Numbered from the stretch's first letter, positions 8,925 to 17,198 are shown. The stretch: DNA of 64,000 nt from Streptomyces halobius (GCF_023277745.1 NZ_CP086322.1:2356001-2420000); one strand, 5' to 3'. Notes: a model not told the origin generated them from the sequence alone. Translations and numbers: made by a program.

Positions 8925-10426
8925 CGGCAGAGCCAAACGGCTATCCCGCTCAAGTCTCCATCGAGAGCCGGGAATGCAGCCCACAGCTCCTGGAGCGACT
9001 GATCGGCGCGACACTCTTTCCGGAGCGTCTGGTGGGCTCGGCGATCATCAACACGGTGTGCCGAGCCGGCGGGCGTCTCCTCTATGTCACGGCGCCGCCG
9101 ATGCTCGAAGCCGACCAGCAAGTGGACTACTACCTCGGGCTGCCGGGCGGTGGCCACGACAGCGGCAGGGCCCGGGTCCACATGGTGAGTCTGGATGATG
9201 CCACCTCCCGCTGGCTGAGTGAGAAGGTTCTCGACCCCGAAAACCCGCAGGCTGCACAGGTTCGCGAGGTGATCCGCGAGTTCGTGGACAGAGAGCGGCG
9301 CAACGGCGCGGATGTCCGGCTGAGTTACTTCGAACCGTCCAAGCCGCTGGAGCGCTTCGCCCAGGCCCTGGGAGTGCCGGGTAACCAGTCGCGCTCACCC
9401 CACATCCCCCTGGGTACCAAGCACGCCGGACGCCAACTCTTCACCAGCGTCGGCATCGATGTCCCCGCGGGCACCGGGCCGTGCCGCAACACCACCGAAC
9501 TCGCCGAAGAAGTGGCCCGGATGAGGCTGTCGGGGCATCGCACCGTAGTGATCAAGCTCAACAGCACCGCGTACGGGGGCGGCCTCGGCAATGCGTTGCT
9601 GGATCTCGGTGACCTCGTTCCTCCCGGGACGCACGACGATGCCGCCCTGGCCGAGCAGGTCCTTGCCGCGCTGCCGCAGGCCACCTTGGTGGACACCAAA
9701 ATCACCTGGAACGACTTCGCCGGGATGATCGAAGAGTCCGGTGCCATCGCGGAGGAATGGGTCGAGGGCGGTGCGGCCCGCAGCCCCAGCTTCCAGGGCA
9801 GGCTCACAGACGAGGGCGGGGTCGAGGCGGTCTCGACCCATGACCAAGTGCTCAGCGCCCACAGTCAGACCTATACCGGGTGCTTCTTCCCGGCGAGCGT
9901 CGAATACCGGCGGACGCTCATCGACTACGGGCTACGGATCGGCCGGGCCCTGCTGGAGCAGGGCGTCGACAGTGGCGACTACGGAGTCGACTTTCTGGCG
10001 ATGCGCACCTCTGCCGGATGGCGGCTCCTGGGATGCGAACTCAATCTCCGCGCCACGGGCACCAAGCACGCCTTCACCACGGTCACGGGGCTGCTCGGGG
10101 TTTCCGCCACGGAAGACGGACGGTTGCTCATCGATGGTTCGGAGCGTGCCTACGAGGCGTCGGACAGCATCATGGACCCCCGCTATGTAGGACTGCGCCC
10201 GACCCAATTGATCCGCGCGGTCGCCGGATCTCGCCTCGGTTACGACCCCACACGTAAAAAGGGAGTCGTGCTGCACATGATGAGCGCCGTAGTCAGGTAC
10301 GGGAAATTCGGCGCGGTATGCATCGGCGAAAATCAGGCGGAGGCGAGAGCCCTGATGCGGAGTCTTCGTGAACTCGTCAACGGCCTTGCAGAGCCGCAGG
10401 CATCGAACGGCGTCCTGATCGGATAA
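8921..10426 (+). CDS. PGM1-like ATP-grasp (carboxylate-amine/peptide) ligase
   Basis: This 501-residue protein fits the PGM1-related ATP-grasp group. An N-terminal pre-ATP-grasp region holds GATLFPERLVGSAIINTV. The ATP-binding part has HRTVVIKLNSTAYGGGLGNA, a central EEWVEGGAARSPSFQG and the metal/substrate segment LLGCELNLRATGTKHAF near 375-390. PGM1 of pheganomycin biosynthesis joins an unusual amino acid to the N-terminus of ribosomal peptides; relatives ligate other carboxylates and amines. It overlaps the methyltransferase by 4 bp. No precursor peptide gene was found nearby, so this one may ligate free amino acids or peptides made elsewhere. Confidence 0.75.
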   Translation: MTAEPNGYPAQVSIESRECSPQLLERLIGATLFPERLVGSAIINTVCRAGGRLLYVTAPPMLEADQQVDYYLGLPGGGHDSGRARVHMVSLDDATSRWLSEKVLDPENPQAAQVREVIREFVDRERRNGADVRLSYFEPSKPLERFAQALGVPGNQSRSPHIPLGTKHAGRQLFTSVGIDVPAGTGPCRNTTELAEEVARMRLSGHRTVVIKLNSTAYGGGLGNALLDLGDLVPPGTHDDAALAEQVLAALPQATLVDTKITWNDFAGMIEESGAIAEEWVEGGAARSPSFQGRLTDEGGVEAVSTHDQVLSAHSQTYTGCFFPASVEYRRTLIDYGLRIGRALLEQGVDSGDYGVDFLAMRTSAGWRLLGCELNLRATGTKHAFTTVTGLLGVSATEDGRLLIDGSERAYEASDSIMDPRYVGLRPTQLIRAVAGSRLGYDPTRKKGVVLHMMSAVVRYGKFGAVCIGENQAEARALMRSLRELVNGLAEPQASNGVLIG

Positions 10427-10619
10427 GGCCGGCCACTACGTGGCGAGTTGGCCGTTGATCCGGCCCCGGGGGTGTGGGGGCGGCCGCACCAGACCGTGCT
10501 CGACGAAAACGCCGCACAGGATCTGGCGCCCGCTGGTGCTAATTTAGGTACAGGGAGGTTGGAAAAATGGCGTAGGCGCCTCCTTCGGGCGGCCCCTGCT
10601 ACCAGGGAAGCGTGTAATA
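10427..10619 (+). promoter_or_regulatory. Leader with minimal ORF and SD/anti-SD pairing potential before the PLP-enzyme gene
   Basis: The 193-bp gap has a -10-like TAATTT near 10540, then a strong Shine-Dalgarno GGGAGG (10553-10558), 8 bases before ATG-GCG-TAG (10567-10575), a two-codon ORF. Right after it, CCTCCTT (about 10579-10585) could pair with the upstream GGGAGG. The gene itself has AGGGAAG (10604-10610) nine bases before its ATG. This looks like a translational leader, but that is inference. Confidence 0.3.
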
Positions 10620-11579
10620 ATGAATATTCTTCCGTCCGTGATCGAAGCCATCGGCTCCACGCCCCTAGTGCGGCTTGACCGGATCACAGAGGGGATGAAC
10701 GGGGCGATTTTGGCAAAGCTGGATTACCTCAATCCAGGTCTATCCAAAAAAGATCGCGCGGCCAAGTGGATCATCGAGGAAGCAGAGCGGTCGGGCCAAC
10801 TCAAGCCAGGGCAACCTGTGGTCGAGCTCACCAGTGGAAATATGGGTACCGGGCTTGCGATTGTATGCGGCATTAAGGGCTATCCATTCATTGCAGTCAT
10901 GTCAAAGGGAAACTCGCAGGAGCGGGCGGACATGATGGCGGCACTCGGGGCCGAGGTGGTCCTGGTCGATCAGCTGCCGAACTCCATTCCGGGGCAGGTC
11001 TCGGGTGGAGACATCGAACTCGTCGAAATCACGACTCGCGAGATCACTCGGGAGCGTGCGGCTTTCCGGGCCGATCAGTTCGAGCGTGACGGCAATTGGA
11101 TCGCTCACTACAAGGGGACTGGTCAGGAGCTGTGGGGGCAGAGCGGGGGCGACATCAGTGGATTCGCGGACTTTATCGGCTCCGGGGGGACGTACGCCGG
11201 CGTGACGAGGGCGCTCAAGGAGCATGATCCCAGCATTCGGTGCTACGCGGTTGAACCCTCAGGTGCTGCGATCCTGGCAGGCCAGCCCGTGACGAGCCCT
11301 GATCACCCGATCCAGGGCGGCGGCTATGCCATGGGCGACCTGGCCTTCTTGCGCGGCATACCCATCGACGGGTTTGTTCAGGTTACCGGGGGCGAGGCCA
11401 AGGCTGCTGCGCGCAACCTCGCGACCAGGGAGGGAATTTTCGGCGGGTTCTCGTCCGGTGCAAACGTTGCAGCTGCCCTTAAGTTGTTGGAAGGGGAAAT
11501 GCTGGGAATGACCATCGCGGTGGTGATCTGTGATTCTGGGCTTAAATACCTGTCGACGGATCTCTGGACCGACTCTTGA
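10620..11579 (+). CDS. Cysteine-synthase-family PLP-dependent enzyme
   Basis: This 319-residue fold-type II PLP enzyme carries the Schiff-base lysine in LSKKDRAAKW (K44), the substrate loop TSGNMGTGLA (71-80), the phosphate-binding GSGGTYAG (187-194) and a C-terminal VVICDSGLKYLSTD. Length and motifs fit the cysteine synthase/cystathionine synthase family. The substrate loop has GNMG rather than the usual GNTG, so the nucleophile or substrate may differ, for example in making an amino acid for the adjacent ligase. Codon use is less GC-biased than its neighbours (AAA AAA GAT, AAT, ATT codons), which suggests transfer. It reads in the same direction as the methyltransferase and ATP-grasp genes. 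Confidence 0.8.
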   Translation: MNILPSVIEAIGSTPLVRLDRITEGMNGAILAKLDYLNPGLSKKDRAAKWIIEEAERSGQLKPGQPVVELTSGNMGTGLAIVCGIKGYPFIAVMSKGNSQERADMMAALGAEVVLVDQLPNSIPGQVSGGDIELVEITTREITRERAAFRADQFERDGNWIAHYKGTGQELWGQSGGDISGFADFIGSGGTYAGVTRALKEHDPSIRCYAVEPSGAAILAGQPVTSPDHPIQGGGYAMGDLAFLRGIPIDGFVQVTGGEAKAAARNLATREGIFGGFSSGANVAAALKLLEGEMLGMTIAVVICDSGLKYLSTDLWTDS

Positions 11580-11787
11580 AAACAGCTGGACCGACTCAGG
11601 GGGCGGCCGCAGGGCCCCGGGGAGAGTCGCGTTCGTCCGATTTGCTCATGGGATTTCGTGGAGTGTGAGGGCGATGCCGCCGACGCCGCCGAACCGTGAT
11701 GCGGTTTTGCAGGCGTTCCAGGCCGGTGGCGCGGGCGTAGAGGTAGACGGCGGCGACGATGCACCGTTCAGCACAAGATGTCATCCG

Positions 11788-12400
11788 TAGCGTGCCAGGG
11801 CTTCGGCGAGCGGGTGGTGGCAGACCTCGCAGACCGGCTGGCCCCCTTGCCGGGGCACCCGCCGCATGGGTGGCGGGGCGTGCTCGTGGCGGCGCCGGGC
11901 CTGTCGGGTGGCGGCTTCGCGCCGCCACCGCTCGGCCTGTTCGCGCCGCCACCGCTCGGCCTGTTCGTGCCGGCGCCGGGCTTGGTCGGCGTCCCGCTGG
12001 ATGCGGGCGGGCTCTTCGGCCAGGCGCTCTTTTATGGCGGGCGGGAGCGGTCACGCCGTCGGAGTCAAGGCCGAGGTCGGCGAGCGGGAAGCGTTCGCGG
12101 ACGACCGGGTCGCCGGGGCAGGGGGATGGTGAAGCCCGGACAGGTGCAGGTCCTTTGTCCACCACTGCGGGCCTCGCGTGTGCGGCTGCCCCAGCCACCC
12201 AGCAACGCGCTTCTCCAAGGTGTCGGGAAGAACGCGCCAGAGGGGAAGGTCACCAGGAGCTCACCGGTCGACACCCGCACCACGACCGTGCCGACCGGGT
12301 CCTCCGGACGGTCTGTCGCCTCCCGCGGCGTGACCCGGTCCCCGGGCACGAAACGCCGGGAAGCAGCAGAACCCCCCAGTCGTCCTTCTCCAGACATGAG
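11788..12400 (-). pseudogene. Decayed gene with coiled-coil and C-terminal CxxC region
   Basis: The minus strand can be pieced together across three frames: DPVGTVVVRVSTGELLVTFP, LEKRVAGWLGQPHTRGPQWW, PVVRERFPLADLGLDSDGVT, IKERLAEEPARIQRDADQAR and EQAERWRREQAERWRRE, ending in CEVCHHPLAEALARYG and a stop at 11788-11790. Third positions are GC-rich in each piece, so it was a real gene. The middle is a charged coiled coil built from a 24-bp tandem repeat. Frameshifts near 12215, 12140 and 12045 break it. I do not recognise the family. Confidence 0.4.
11916..11963. repeat. 24-bp tandem duplication in the decayed coiled-coil gene
   Basis: The unit TTCGCGCCGCCACCGCTCGG CCTG (11916-11939) is repeated exactly at 11940-11963. 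It is a multiple of three and encodes one extra EQAERWRR unit on the minus strand. Confidence 0.8.
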
Positions 12401-12545
12401 TCGCGTCCGTTCGGGCCCTTCTGCCCGTTGGTCCAGTAGGCCGTGATGATGTCCTTCTGGCCCATGTTCTGTCCAAGGAAAGTGGAGTCGACGCAATCGA
12501 CGAACACGCACATCGTGCGCTTCTGTGAGCCCTGCTTACAGGGAT
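12400..12545 (-). other. Possible coding remnant, unknown
   Basis: The minus strand reads YRHPCKQGSQKRTMCVFVDC, then VDSTFLGQNMGQKDIITAYW. The base composition is lower in GC than its neighbours. I cannot assign it; it may be a scrap of the gene whose decayed body lies at 11788-12400, or of an inserted element. Confidence 0.2.
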
Positions 12546-12552
12546 GGCGGTA

Positions 12553-12735
12553 CAGCGTGTCGGCATCGCTCGTCCGAGAGGCATCGCCGTGACCATCGGG
12601 TACGAACTCGCGAACCGACGTGTCACCCTGCGCCTGAACGGGCACCTCCCGCACGTCCACGACGGCGTGCTCGCCATGACGGTTCCCGCGTCGATCGACG
12701 CTGACCAGCGCACCGGTCCAAGGAGCAGCGACCGG
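12553..12735 (+). mobile_element. IS481/integrase-type transposase C-terminal remnant
   Basis: The plus strand encodes RVGIARPRGIAVTIGYELAN, then RRVTLRLNGHLPHVHDGVLA and PASIDADQRTG. This is the beta-rich C-terminal segment of actinomycete IS481-like integrase-core transposases (..GYELAGRRVTLRLDGHL.HV..DGVLAKTLPSPI). The catalytic core is absent and the sequence degenerates after 12735. Confidence 0.55.
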
Positions 12736-13056
12736 TCACCCGCTTCAGAGCGAAGATTCATGCACCAAGGCTCTCACCGCCGTCATCGAGCAGCGCGCGG
12801 ATCCCGGCCCGATCGATCGCGTAGACGCGGGACGAAGTGGCCGGTCACGTACTTGGGTGTGCCGGGCTTGAGCAGGCCGTCCAGGGCATGGAGTTCGCAG
12901 GAGTTGGTCTGCTTGTCGCTGGAGTGCCGCGAGTACAGGCGGTCGGTCACGCGCCGTCCCCTCTTCGCTTTTGCGGCAGAGTGCCGGATCGCGACCGCAG
13001 GGGGCCCCACTGGAGCACCCCGCCCGGCTCGACCGGGTGGACTCAGTTCCGCGGAC
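12736..13056. other. Degenerate region without a supported gene
   Basis: These 320 bp separate the integrase scrap from the membrane-protein gene. Short readings exist on both strands (for example a minus-strand TDRLYSRHSSDKQTNSCELH) but none has a start, domain or convincing codon bias. Confidence 0.35.
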
Positions 13057-13998
13057 TCAGTCCCGCGCCTCGCGGAACCGCTTCACCACCGCGCCCGCGC
13101 CCACCGCCAGGATTCCCACCACCGCCACGGTGCAGAAGGAGTCCGGAGTCTGCCAGCCACCGTTGACCTCGGACAGGAAGGCCGGGTTGAAGAACTCCTG
13201 CCGATACAGGACCCACGCCAGCGGCAGCGTGAGGACTGCCTGGGCGACGGCGCTCCAGACCGCCAGCGAACGCGTCCACACCCGCACCGCCCGGATCGCG
13301 TCGAGCGTCACGAGGCCGACGAGCCCGGCCAGGATCGGCCAGATCCAGCCCGACCACAGGCCCGGGTTGAGCACGTCGAGGCGTGTGCCGCCGTCGGTCC
13401 GGTACGGCTGCGCGGTGTGCTGCCAGACGATCAGGGCGATCAGCAGCGCGTGCCACGCCACCGCGGCGTAGGCCGCCGCGTCGCGCTCCTTCGGCACGCG
13501 GCGGTCGGGCAGGTCGTCGGGCGTCCAGGTTCCGCCGACGGCGCCGGCCCGCTCGATCAGGGCGAACACCACGGTGAGCCAGGCGATCATCTGGGCGCCG
13601 GCGGAGAGCACCACAGCGACGGCTCCGGCGATCACCTCGCCGACCCCCTGGCCGTCCAGGACGTCGAGCACCGCGGTCACGGCGGTGACCACCGGCAGCA
13701 CGGTGGACAACAGGACCGTGAGGAGTCGTACGTACGTCGGGTAGAGCCCGGGCCCGATCAGTGCGAGCGGCCGGTCCGCGTACCGGGCGGCGAGCCGGAT
13801 CGGGTCGCCCATCTCCGTGAGCACCTCGCGCTCGGCGGCCTCCGGGCCGGCCGGGCCGCGGGCCTCGACGGTGTCGGCGATCGTGGCACGCAGCTCGTCG
13901 GCCACGTCGCCGCGCTGGTCGGCCGGGATACGCCGGACGACCTCCGCCACGTAACGGGCGGTCGGCGTGCCGGTGTCGGACGCATGCGACTTACTCAA
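13057..13998 (-). CDS. Permease-prefix-type membrane protein, PadR partner
   Basis: The best start is the TTG at 13998, which overlaps the PadR stop as TTGA and has AAGGGGGA just upstream, giving about 313 residues. Residues 1-75 are a cytosolic HAAS/permease-prefix-like helical domain (YVAEVVRRIPADQRGDVADE, then EREVLTEMGDPIRLAARYAD). Eight or so hydrophobic segments follow, including LLTVLLSTVLPVVTAVTAVL and IWPILAGLVGLVTLDAIRAV. PadR regulators are commonly co-transcribed with such proteins, whose function is generally unknown; a role in envelope or transporter control is inference. Confidence 0.75.
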   Translation of the reverse strand: MSKSHASDTGTPTARYVAEVVRRIPADQRGDVADELRATIADTVEARGPAGPEAAEREVLTEMGDPIRLAARYADRPLALIGPGLYPTYVRLLTVLLSTVLPVVTAVTAVLDVLDGQGVGEVIAGAVAVVLSAGAQMIAWLTVVFALIERAGAVGGTWTPDDLPDRRVPKERDAAAYAAVAWHALLIALIVWQHTAQPYRTDGGTRLDVLNPGLWSGWIWPILAGLVGLVTLDAIRAVRVWTRSLAVWSAVAQAVLTLPLAWVLYRQEFFNPAFLSEVNGGWQTPDSFCTVAVVGILAVGAGAVVKRFREARD

Positions 13999-14342
13999 CG
14001 GTCCCCCTTGGTCAGTCGTGATATCGCGGCGCCGAGGTCCTGCCACTCGCGCAGCAGTCCGGTGCGGACCCGAGCGCCCTCGGGGCTGACCCGGTAGAAC
14101 TTGCGCGGCCTGGACTCGTCGGTGTTCCACTCACTGATGAGCAACCCCTGCTTCTCCAGGCGGCGCAACAGCGGATAGAGGGTGTTGCCGTCGACGGTAA
14201 TCCCGGCATCGCCGAGCGTTTCCAGGAGCGCGTAGCCGTACTGCGGCTCCTCCAGGAGCGCCAGGCAGGCCAGGACGACTGTGCCGCGGCGTAGCTCCTG
14301 GGCCTGACTGAGGATCAGTTCATCGGTGCCCACACAGGACAC
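13995..14342 (-). CDS. PadR-family transcriptional regulator
   Basis: This 115-residue protein has a PadR winged helix: LRRGTVVLACLALLEEPQYG, YALLETLGDAGITVDGNTLY, PLLRRLEKQGLLISEW and a C-terminal FYRVSPEGARV. The GTG at 14342 is the likely start. It overlaps the downstream membrane-protein gene by 4 bp (TTGA). PadR proteins usually repress their own operon; two nested inverted repeats lie just upstream at 14344-14381. Confidence 0.85.
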   Translation of the reverse strand: MSCVGTDELILSQAQELRRGTVVLACLALLEEPQYGYALLETLGDAGITVDGNTLYPLLRRLEKQGLLISEWNTDESRPRKFYRVSPEGARVRTGLLREWQDLGAAISRLTKGDR

Positions 14343-14343
14343 G

Positions 14344-14381
14344 ATACTGTGTGTCGCACACCAATGTCACCCCCACAGTAT
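14344..14381. promoter_or_regulatory. Candidate PadR operator
   Basis: ATACTGTG at 14344-14351 is mirrored by CACAGTAT at 14374-14381, and between them lies the perfect 13-bp palindrome GTGTGTCGCACAC (14349-14361). PadR operators are typically ATAC/GTAT- or ATGT/ACAT-type inverted repeats in the promoter of their own operon, and this sits 2-40 bp before the padR start. Confidence 0.5.
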
Positions 14382-14907
14382 TGGGAGGTGCTGGAGACCG
14401 CCCCCGCGACTTCACCGCGAAACCACGGGCCCACCCCCTAACATCAGGGCATCGGACCCTCGGGTTCCCGTTGAGAACCCTTCAGTTTTCGCGAACTCGC
14501 GGGGGTCTCCGGGTGTGAGTAGTTGAGCAACAGGAAATCCCGGCGAGATTGATCTTGCTGGGATTCCCCTACTCCAAAGAGCGCTCGGGGCGCTGTGCCC
14601 GGGTCGGCGTGTTGTCCTCTTCGGGATCCGCGGGGCCGGGCCAGGGGCCGAAGGGCCCGTGTTCTCCAGGTCCGGTGGCGCCGAGGACGCCGGGTCCCTT
14701 CCAGCGGTGGGGCGGCATGGGGTTCACCGGGTGTCTCCGTTCCGGCCTGTGCGAGCAGTTGGCCACCACGTCGTCGGAGGCGTCCTCGGCCTGGCGGGCC
14801 AGGTCGTCCAGCACAGTGTCGCCGTCGAGGGCCTGTGCAGTTGCGGTCGAGCCAGGCGGCGACGGCGAGCACGGCGAAGAACATCGCGCCCATGCCGTTG
14901 GGGTCAG
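14382..14907 (-). other. Broken hypothetical gene on the minus strand (about 14569-14893)
   Basis: Readings on the minus strand start MGAMFFAVLAVAAWLDRNC (a membrane-like start at 14893), then shift frame to ALDGDTVLDDLARQAEDASD and NPMPPHRWKGPGVLGATGPG, with a stop at 14569. The second part has good codon bias. It looks like a small frameshifted hypothetical protein; the family is not recognised. The rest of the stretch up to the PadR operator shows nothing. Confidence 0.3.
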
Positions 14908-15132
14908 GCCGACGACCTCTACGAGCTGGTCAGCGAGCGGCAGGGCCGGTCCTTGATCATCACAAGCAACCGGGCGCCCAGCGACTGGTATCCGCTCTTC
15001 CCCAACCCCGTTGTTGCCGAATCCCTCCTCGACCGGCTGATCAACACCAGCCACCAGGTCATCATGAGCGGCCCCAGCTACCGGCCGAACAAACGGCCCA
15101 AGAACCACACCGACAAGACCACGGCCAAGTAG
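14908..15132 (+). mobile_element. IstB-like ATPase C-terminal remnant (IS21 family)
   Basis: The plus strand encodes DLYELVSERQGRSLIITSNR, APSDWYPLFPNPVVAESLLD and RLINTSHQVIMSGPSYRPNK, ending at 15132. This is the C-terminal end of IstB, the ATPase partner of IS21-family transposases. The N-terminal ATPase core and the IstA gene are missing, so only about 70 residues survive. Confidence 0.8.
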
Positions 15133-15211
15133 GTCACCGAGGCTCATCGCACCCGGTGGTGCGTGCACCAATGCAGTGGCGTTCTCCCGAGGTCGCAGGG
15201 ACAATCCACGG

Positions 15212-15751
15212 ATGCGTGATCGAATGTGGTTGCCGACCGGGCTGCGTTTACGTCCGTGGGAGTCATCTGATGTCCCCGTCGTGCTGGAGGCGTTCGCAGA
15301 ACCGGTGATGGAGCGGCAAGCCGACGCAGCCATCACCACAGCCGCAGACGCCGAGCAATGGGTCCAGCAGCGGCAGAACCAGTGGCACCAAGAGGTGGCC
15401 TACGGCTTCGCCGTCACCGACAGCACCAACGTCGCGTTGGGCGGTATCGCGGTCGGCGACCTCAACCCCCAGCACGCCACCGGATGGGTCTCCTACTGGA
15501 CCACTGCCGCCGCCCGCGGCAGGGGCGTGGCATCCCACGGCTGCCGGGCGGTGGCCAATTGGTGCTTCGCCGACCTGGGACTCTTCCGGCTGGAACTGGG
15601 ACACCGCACCAACAACCCTGCTTCCTGCCGGGTCGCCCTCGCTGCAGGCTTCGCACCCGAAGGACTGCAACGGCAAAAACTCGCCTACGACGGCGTCCGC
15701 TACGACGTCGAGATGCACGCACGACTCGCGACGGACGCACAGCCGCGATAG
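15212..15751 (+). CDS. GNAT-family N-acetyltransferase (RimJ/RimL-like)
   Basis: From the ATG at 15212 (MRDRMWLPTGLRLRPW) the protein has about 179 residues. It has the RimL-type layout: the start TGLRLRPWESSDVP, the core VALGGIAVGDLNPQ, the acetyl-CoA loop RGRGVASHGCRAVANW, then LELGHRTNNPASCRVALAAG and FAPEG. Such enzymes acetylate protein N-termini or small amines; the substrate cannot be read here. Codon use is normal and the reading is intact, unlike its surroundings. A second ATG 12 bases downstream is an alternative start. Confidence 0.85.
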   Translation: MRDRMWLPTGLRLRPWESSDVPVVLEAFAEPVMERQADAAITTAADAEQWVQQRQNQWHQEVAYGFAVTDSTNVALGGIAVGDLNPQHATGWVSYWTTAAARGRGVASHGCRAVANWCFADLGLFRLELGHRTNNPASCRVALAAGFAPEGLQRQKLAYDGVRYDVEMHARLATDAQPR

Positions 15752-16095
15752 CCGACAAGCCGTCTCACAGAGAACCGGAGAAGCCCCAGCATCAGGCGAG
15801 CACCTGGGGAATTACGCCGACATGGGCGTGGGGAATATCGCCGACGTCGACACCGACTGCTACCACTTCCGCGGTGACCCGGACTGCGTCGAATGGGCCG
15901 AGACCCACGGCCTGAAGGCCAGCGACGTTGGACGCTGCCCTCTGTGGCTCGGCCGGCGCGCGAGCCGACGCTGCGCCAGCCAGACCCGCCAATGCGCCCA
16001 CTACGGCAATGCCAACAGCACCTCTGACAGCAGCTGGATGGATCACACCACCGCCTGGCTCAGGACGGCGAGCCTGCTGTCCTCACCACTGCGCC
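15752..16095. other. Region without an intact gene
   Basis: The plus strand from about 15822 reads MGVGNIADVDTDCYHFRGDP, DCVEWAETHGLKASDVGR, which looks like real coding sequence but loses sense within 40 residues. It may be a remnant. Nothing else is supported. Confidence 0.25.
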
Positions 16096-16699
16096 CTACG
16101 CCGTCAGCGCCCGGGACTGCCCGCTGAACGTGAACTCGCAGGTATAGCTGGTGATCGCGGAGTAGTCGGGCCGAGGGTCCTGGATCGCGTAGTCCACGAA
16201 AGGGTGCTGCACTGACACGATCAGTCGGCCGCCGGGCCTGAGCACGCGCCGCATCTCGGCCAGCGTCGGGCCCCAGTCCTCCAGGCAGTGCAGCACCAGC
16301 CTCCAGGTAGTGCAGCACCAGCGACGCGACCACGTCGTCGAACGCACCGTCGGCGAACGGGAGGGGGGTCGCTCAGGTCGACCACGTGCAGGGCCGCGTC
16401 GGCACCGAGCCGCCGCCTGGCCAACGCCAGCATCCCGGCGCTGGCGTCAATGCCGGTGACGTCGGCACCGCGGTCGCGTAATGCAGCGGACAGGCGTCCC
16501 GAGCCGCAGCCGGCGTCCAGTATCGGCGGCCGGCCACGTCTCCGGCGAGGGCTATCATCGCGGGCCGCTCGTAGTACGTGTTCAGGAGGTTGTTCTCGTT
16601 GTCCGCCGCGTACGCCTCCGCGAAGCTGTCGTAGTCATCCGCCTGGGCCGGATCTGCACGCTGGGCGAGAGTCTCGGGCATGTCGGTTACTCGGTCCAT
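16096..16699 (-). pseudogene. Class I SAM methyltransferase broken by indels and a 22-bp duplication
   Basis: The minus strand starts MDRVTDMPETLAQRADPAQA and YDSFAEAYAADNENNLLN. It shifts frame near 16535, just before the SAM-binding motif ILDAGCG, resumes as MLALARRRLGADAALHVVDL, shifts again at a C-run near 16370 and then reads DDVVASLVLHYLE. A 22-bp direct duplication (16278-16299/16300-16321) shifts the frame a third time before MRRVLRPGGRLIVSVQHPFV. The C-terminus ends at 16096. All parts are those of a Methyltransf_11-type enzyme. Confidence 0.75.
16278..16321. repeat. 22-bp tandem duplication
   Basis: 16278-16299 and 16300-16321 differ at one base (CCTCCAGGCAGTG... versus CCTCCAGGTAGTG...). 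The unit is not a multiple of three, so the second copy shifts the methyltransferase frame. Confidence 0.9.
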
Positions 16700-16772
16700 C
16701 GTCGCAGCCTGGTGTTCACATGATCCGCCGGGCACAACCTAGTCGAGTCGGCCGTCGCCCGCCCTCGACTCC

Positions 16773-17198
16773 TCAGTCGATCGATCCCCAGGCCCGGTAC
16801 GGCCGTTGCGGCTCGGGGGCGTTCTGGACCGCGGCAGGTTCGTGCCGCCTGCGGGAGCGGTGCTTGAGAAGAGCAACCAGGCCCGCTACGAGACCCCCAG
16901 CAAACGGGAGGAAGAGCAGACCGGCCATCACCAGCATGCCGATACCCCCCACCTCATTCCCGTCCCGCAGCGCGCCAATGCCGGAGACGATGAAGATCAC
17001 GATGAGTGTGATGGGAGGCAGGAGCCATGGCCACCAGTTGGGCTCAAGGGTCTCCCGGAGAGCTGCGTACCAGAAGCGGGCGCACCACCAGGCGACCACG
17101 AAGGTCGAAAGCGCAAGTGCGGCGAAGGCGATCATTGGCAGAGGGCGGTCTGCGCTGCTCGCAGCCACGATGGAAAACACCACCCCCATCAGAGCCAT
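16773..17198 (-). CDS. Small membrane protein, hypothetical (141 aa)
   Basis: The minus-strand reading has four hydrophobic segments: MALMGVVFSIVAA, PMIAFAALALSTFVVAWW, WLLPPITLIVIFIVSGIGAL and GIGMLVMAGLLFLPFAGGLV. They are followed by a basic, polar tail. Codon bias is normal. It stands alone between two pseudogenes and has no recognised family. Confidence 0.55.
   Translation of the reverse strand: MALMGVVFSIVAASSADRPLPMIAFAALALSTFVVAWWCARFWYAALRETLEPNWWPWLLPPITLIVIFIVSGIGALRDGNEVGGIGMLVMAGLLFLPFAGGLVAGLVALLKHRSRRRHEPAAVQNAPEPQRPYRAWGSID

Noticed and set aside
10427..10619. Search for a precursor peptide for the PGM1-like ligase
   Set aside because: The gap frames show no conserved leader or repeat core, and no small gene with a ribosome-binding site of useful length was found here or before 7452.
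11596..12446. Several overlapping plus-strand frames of 200+ codons
   Set aside because: Arg/Ala/Gly-rich shadows; the pieced-together minus-strand readings have better protein-like content and codon bias.
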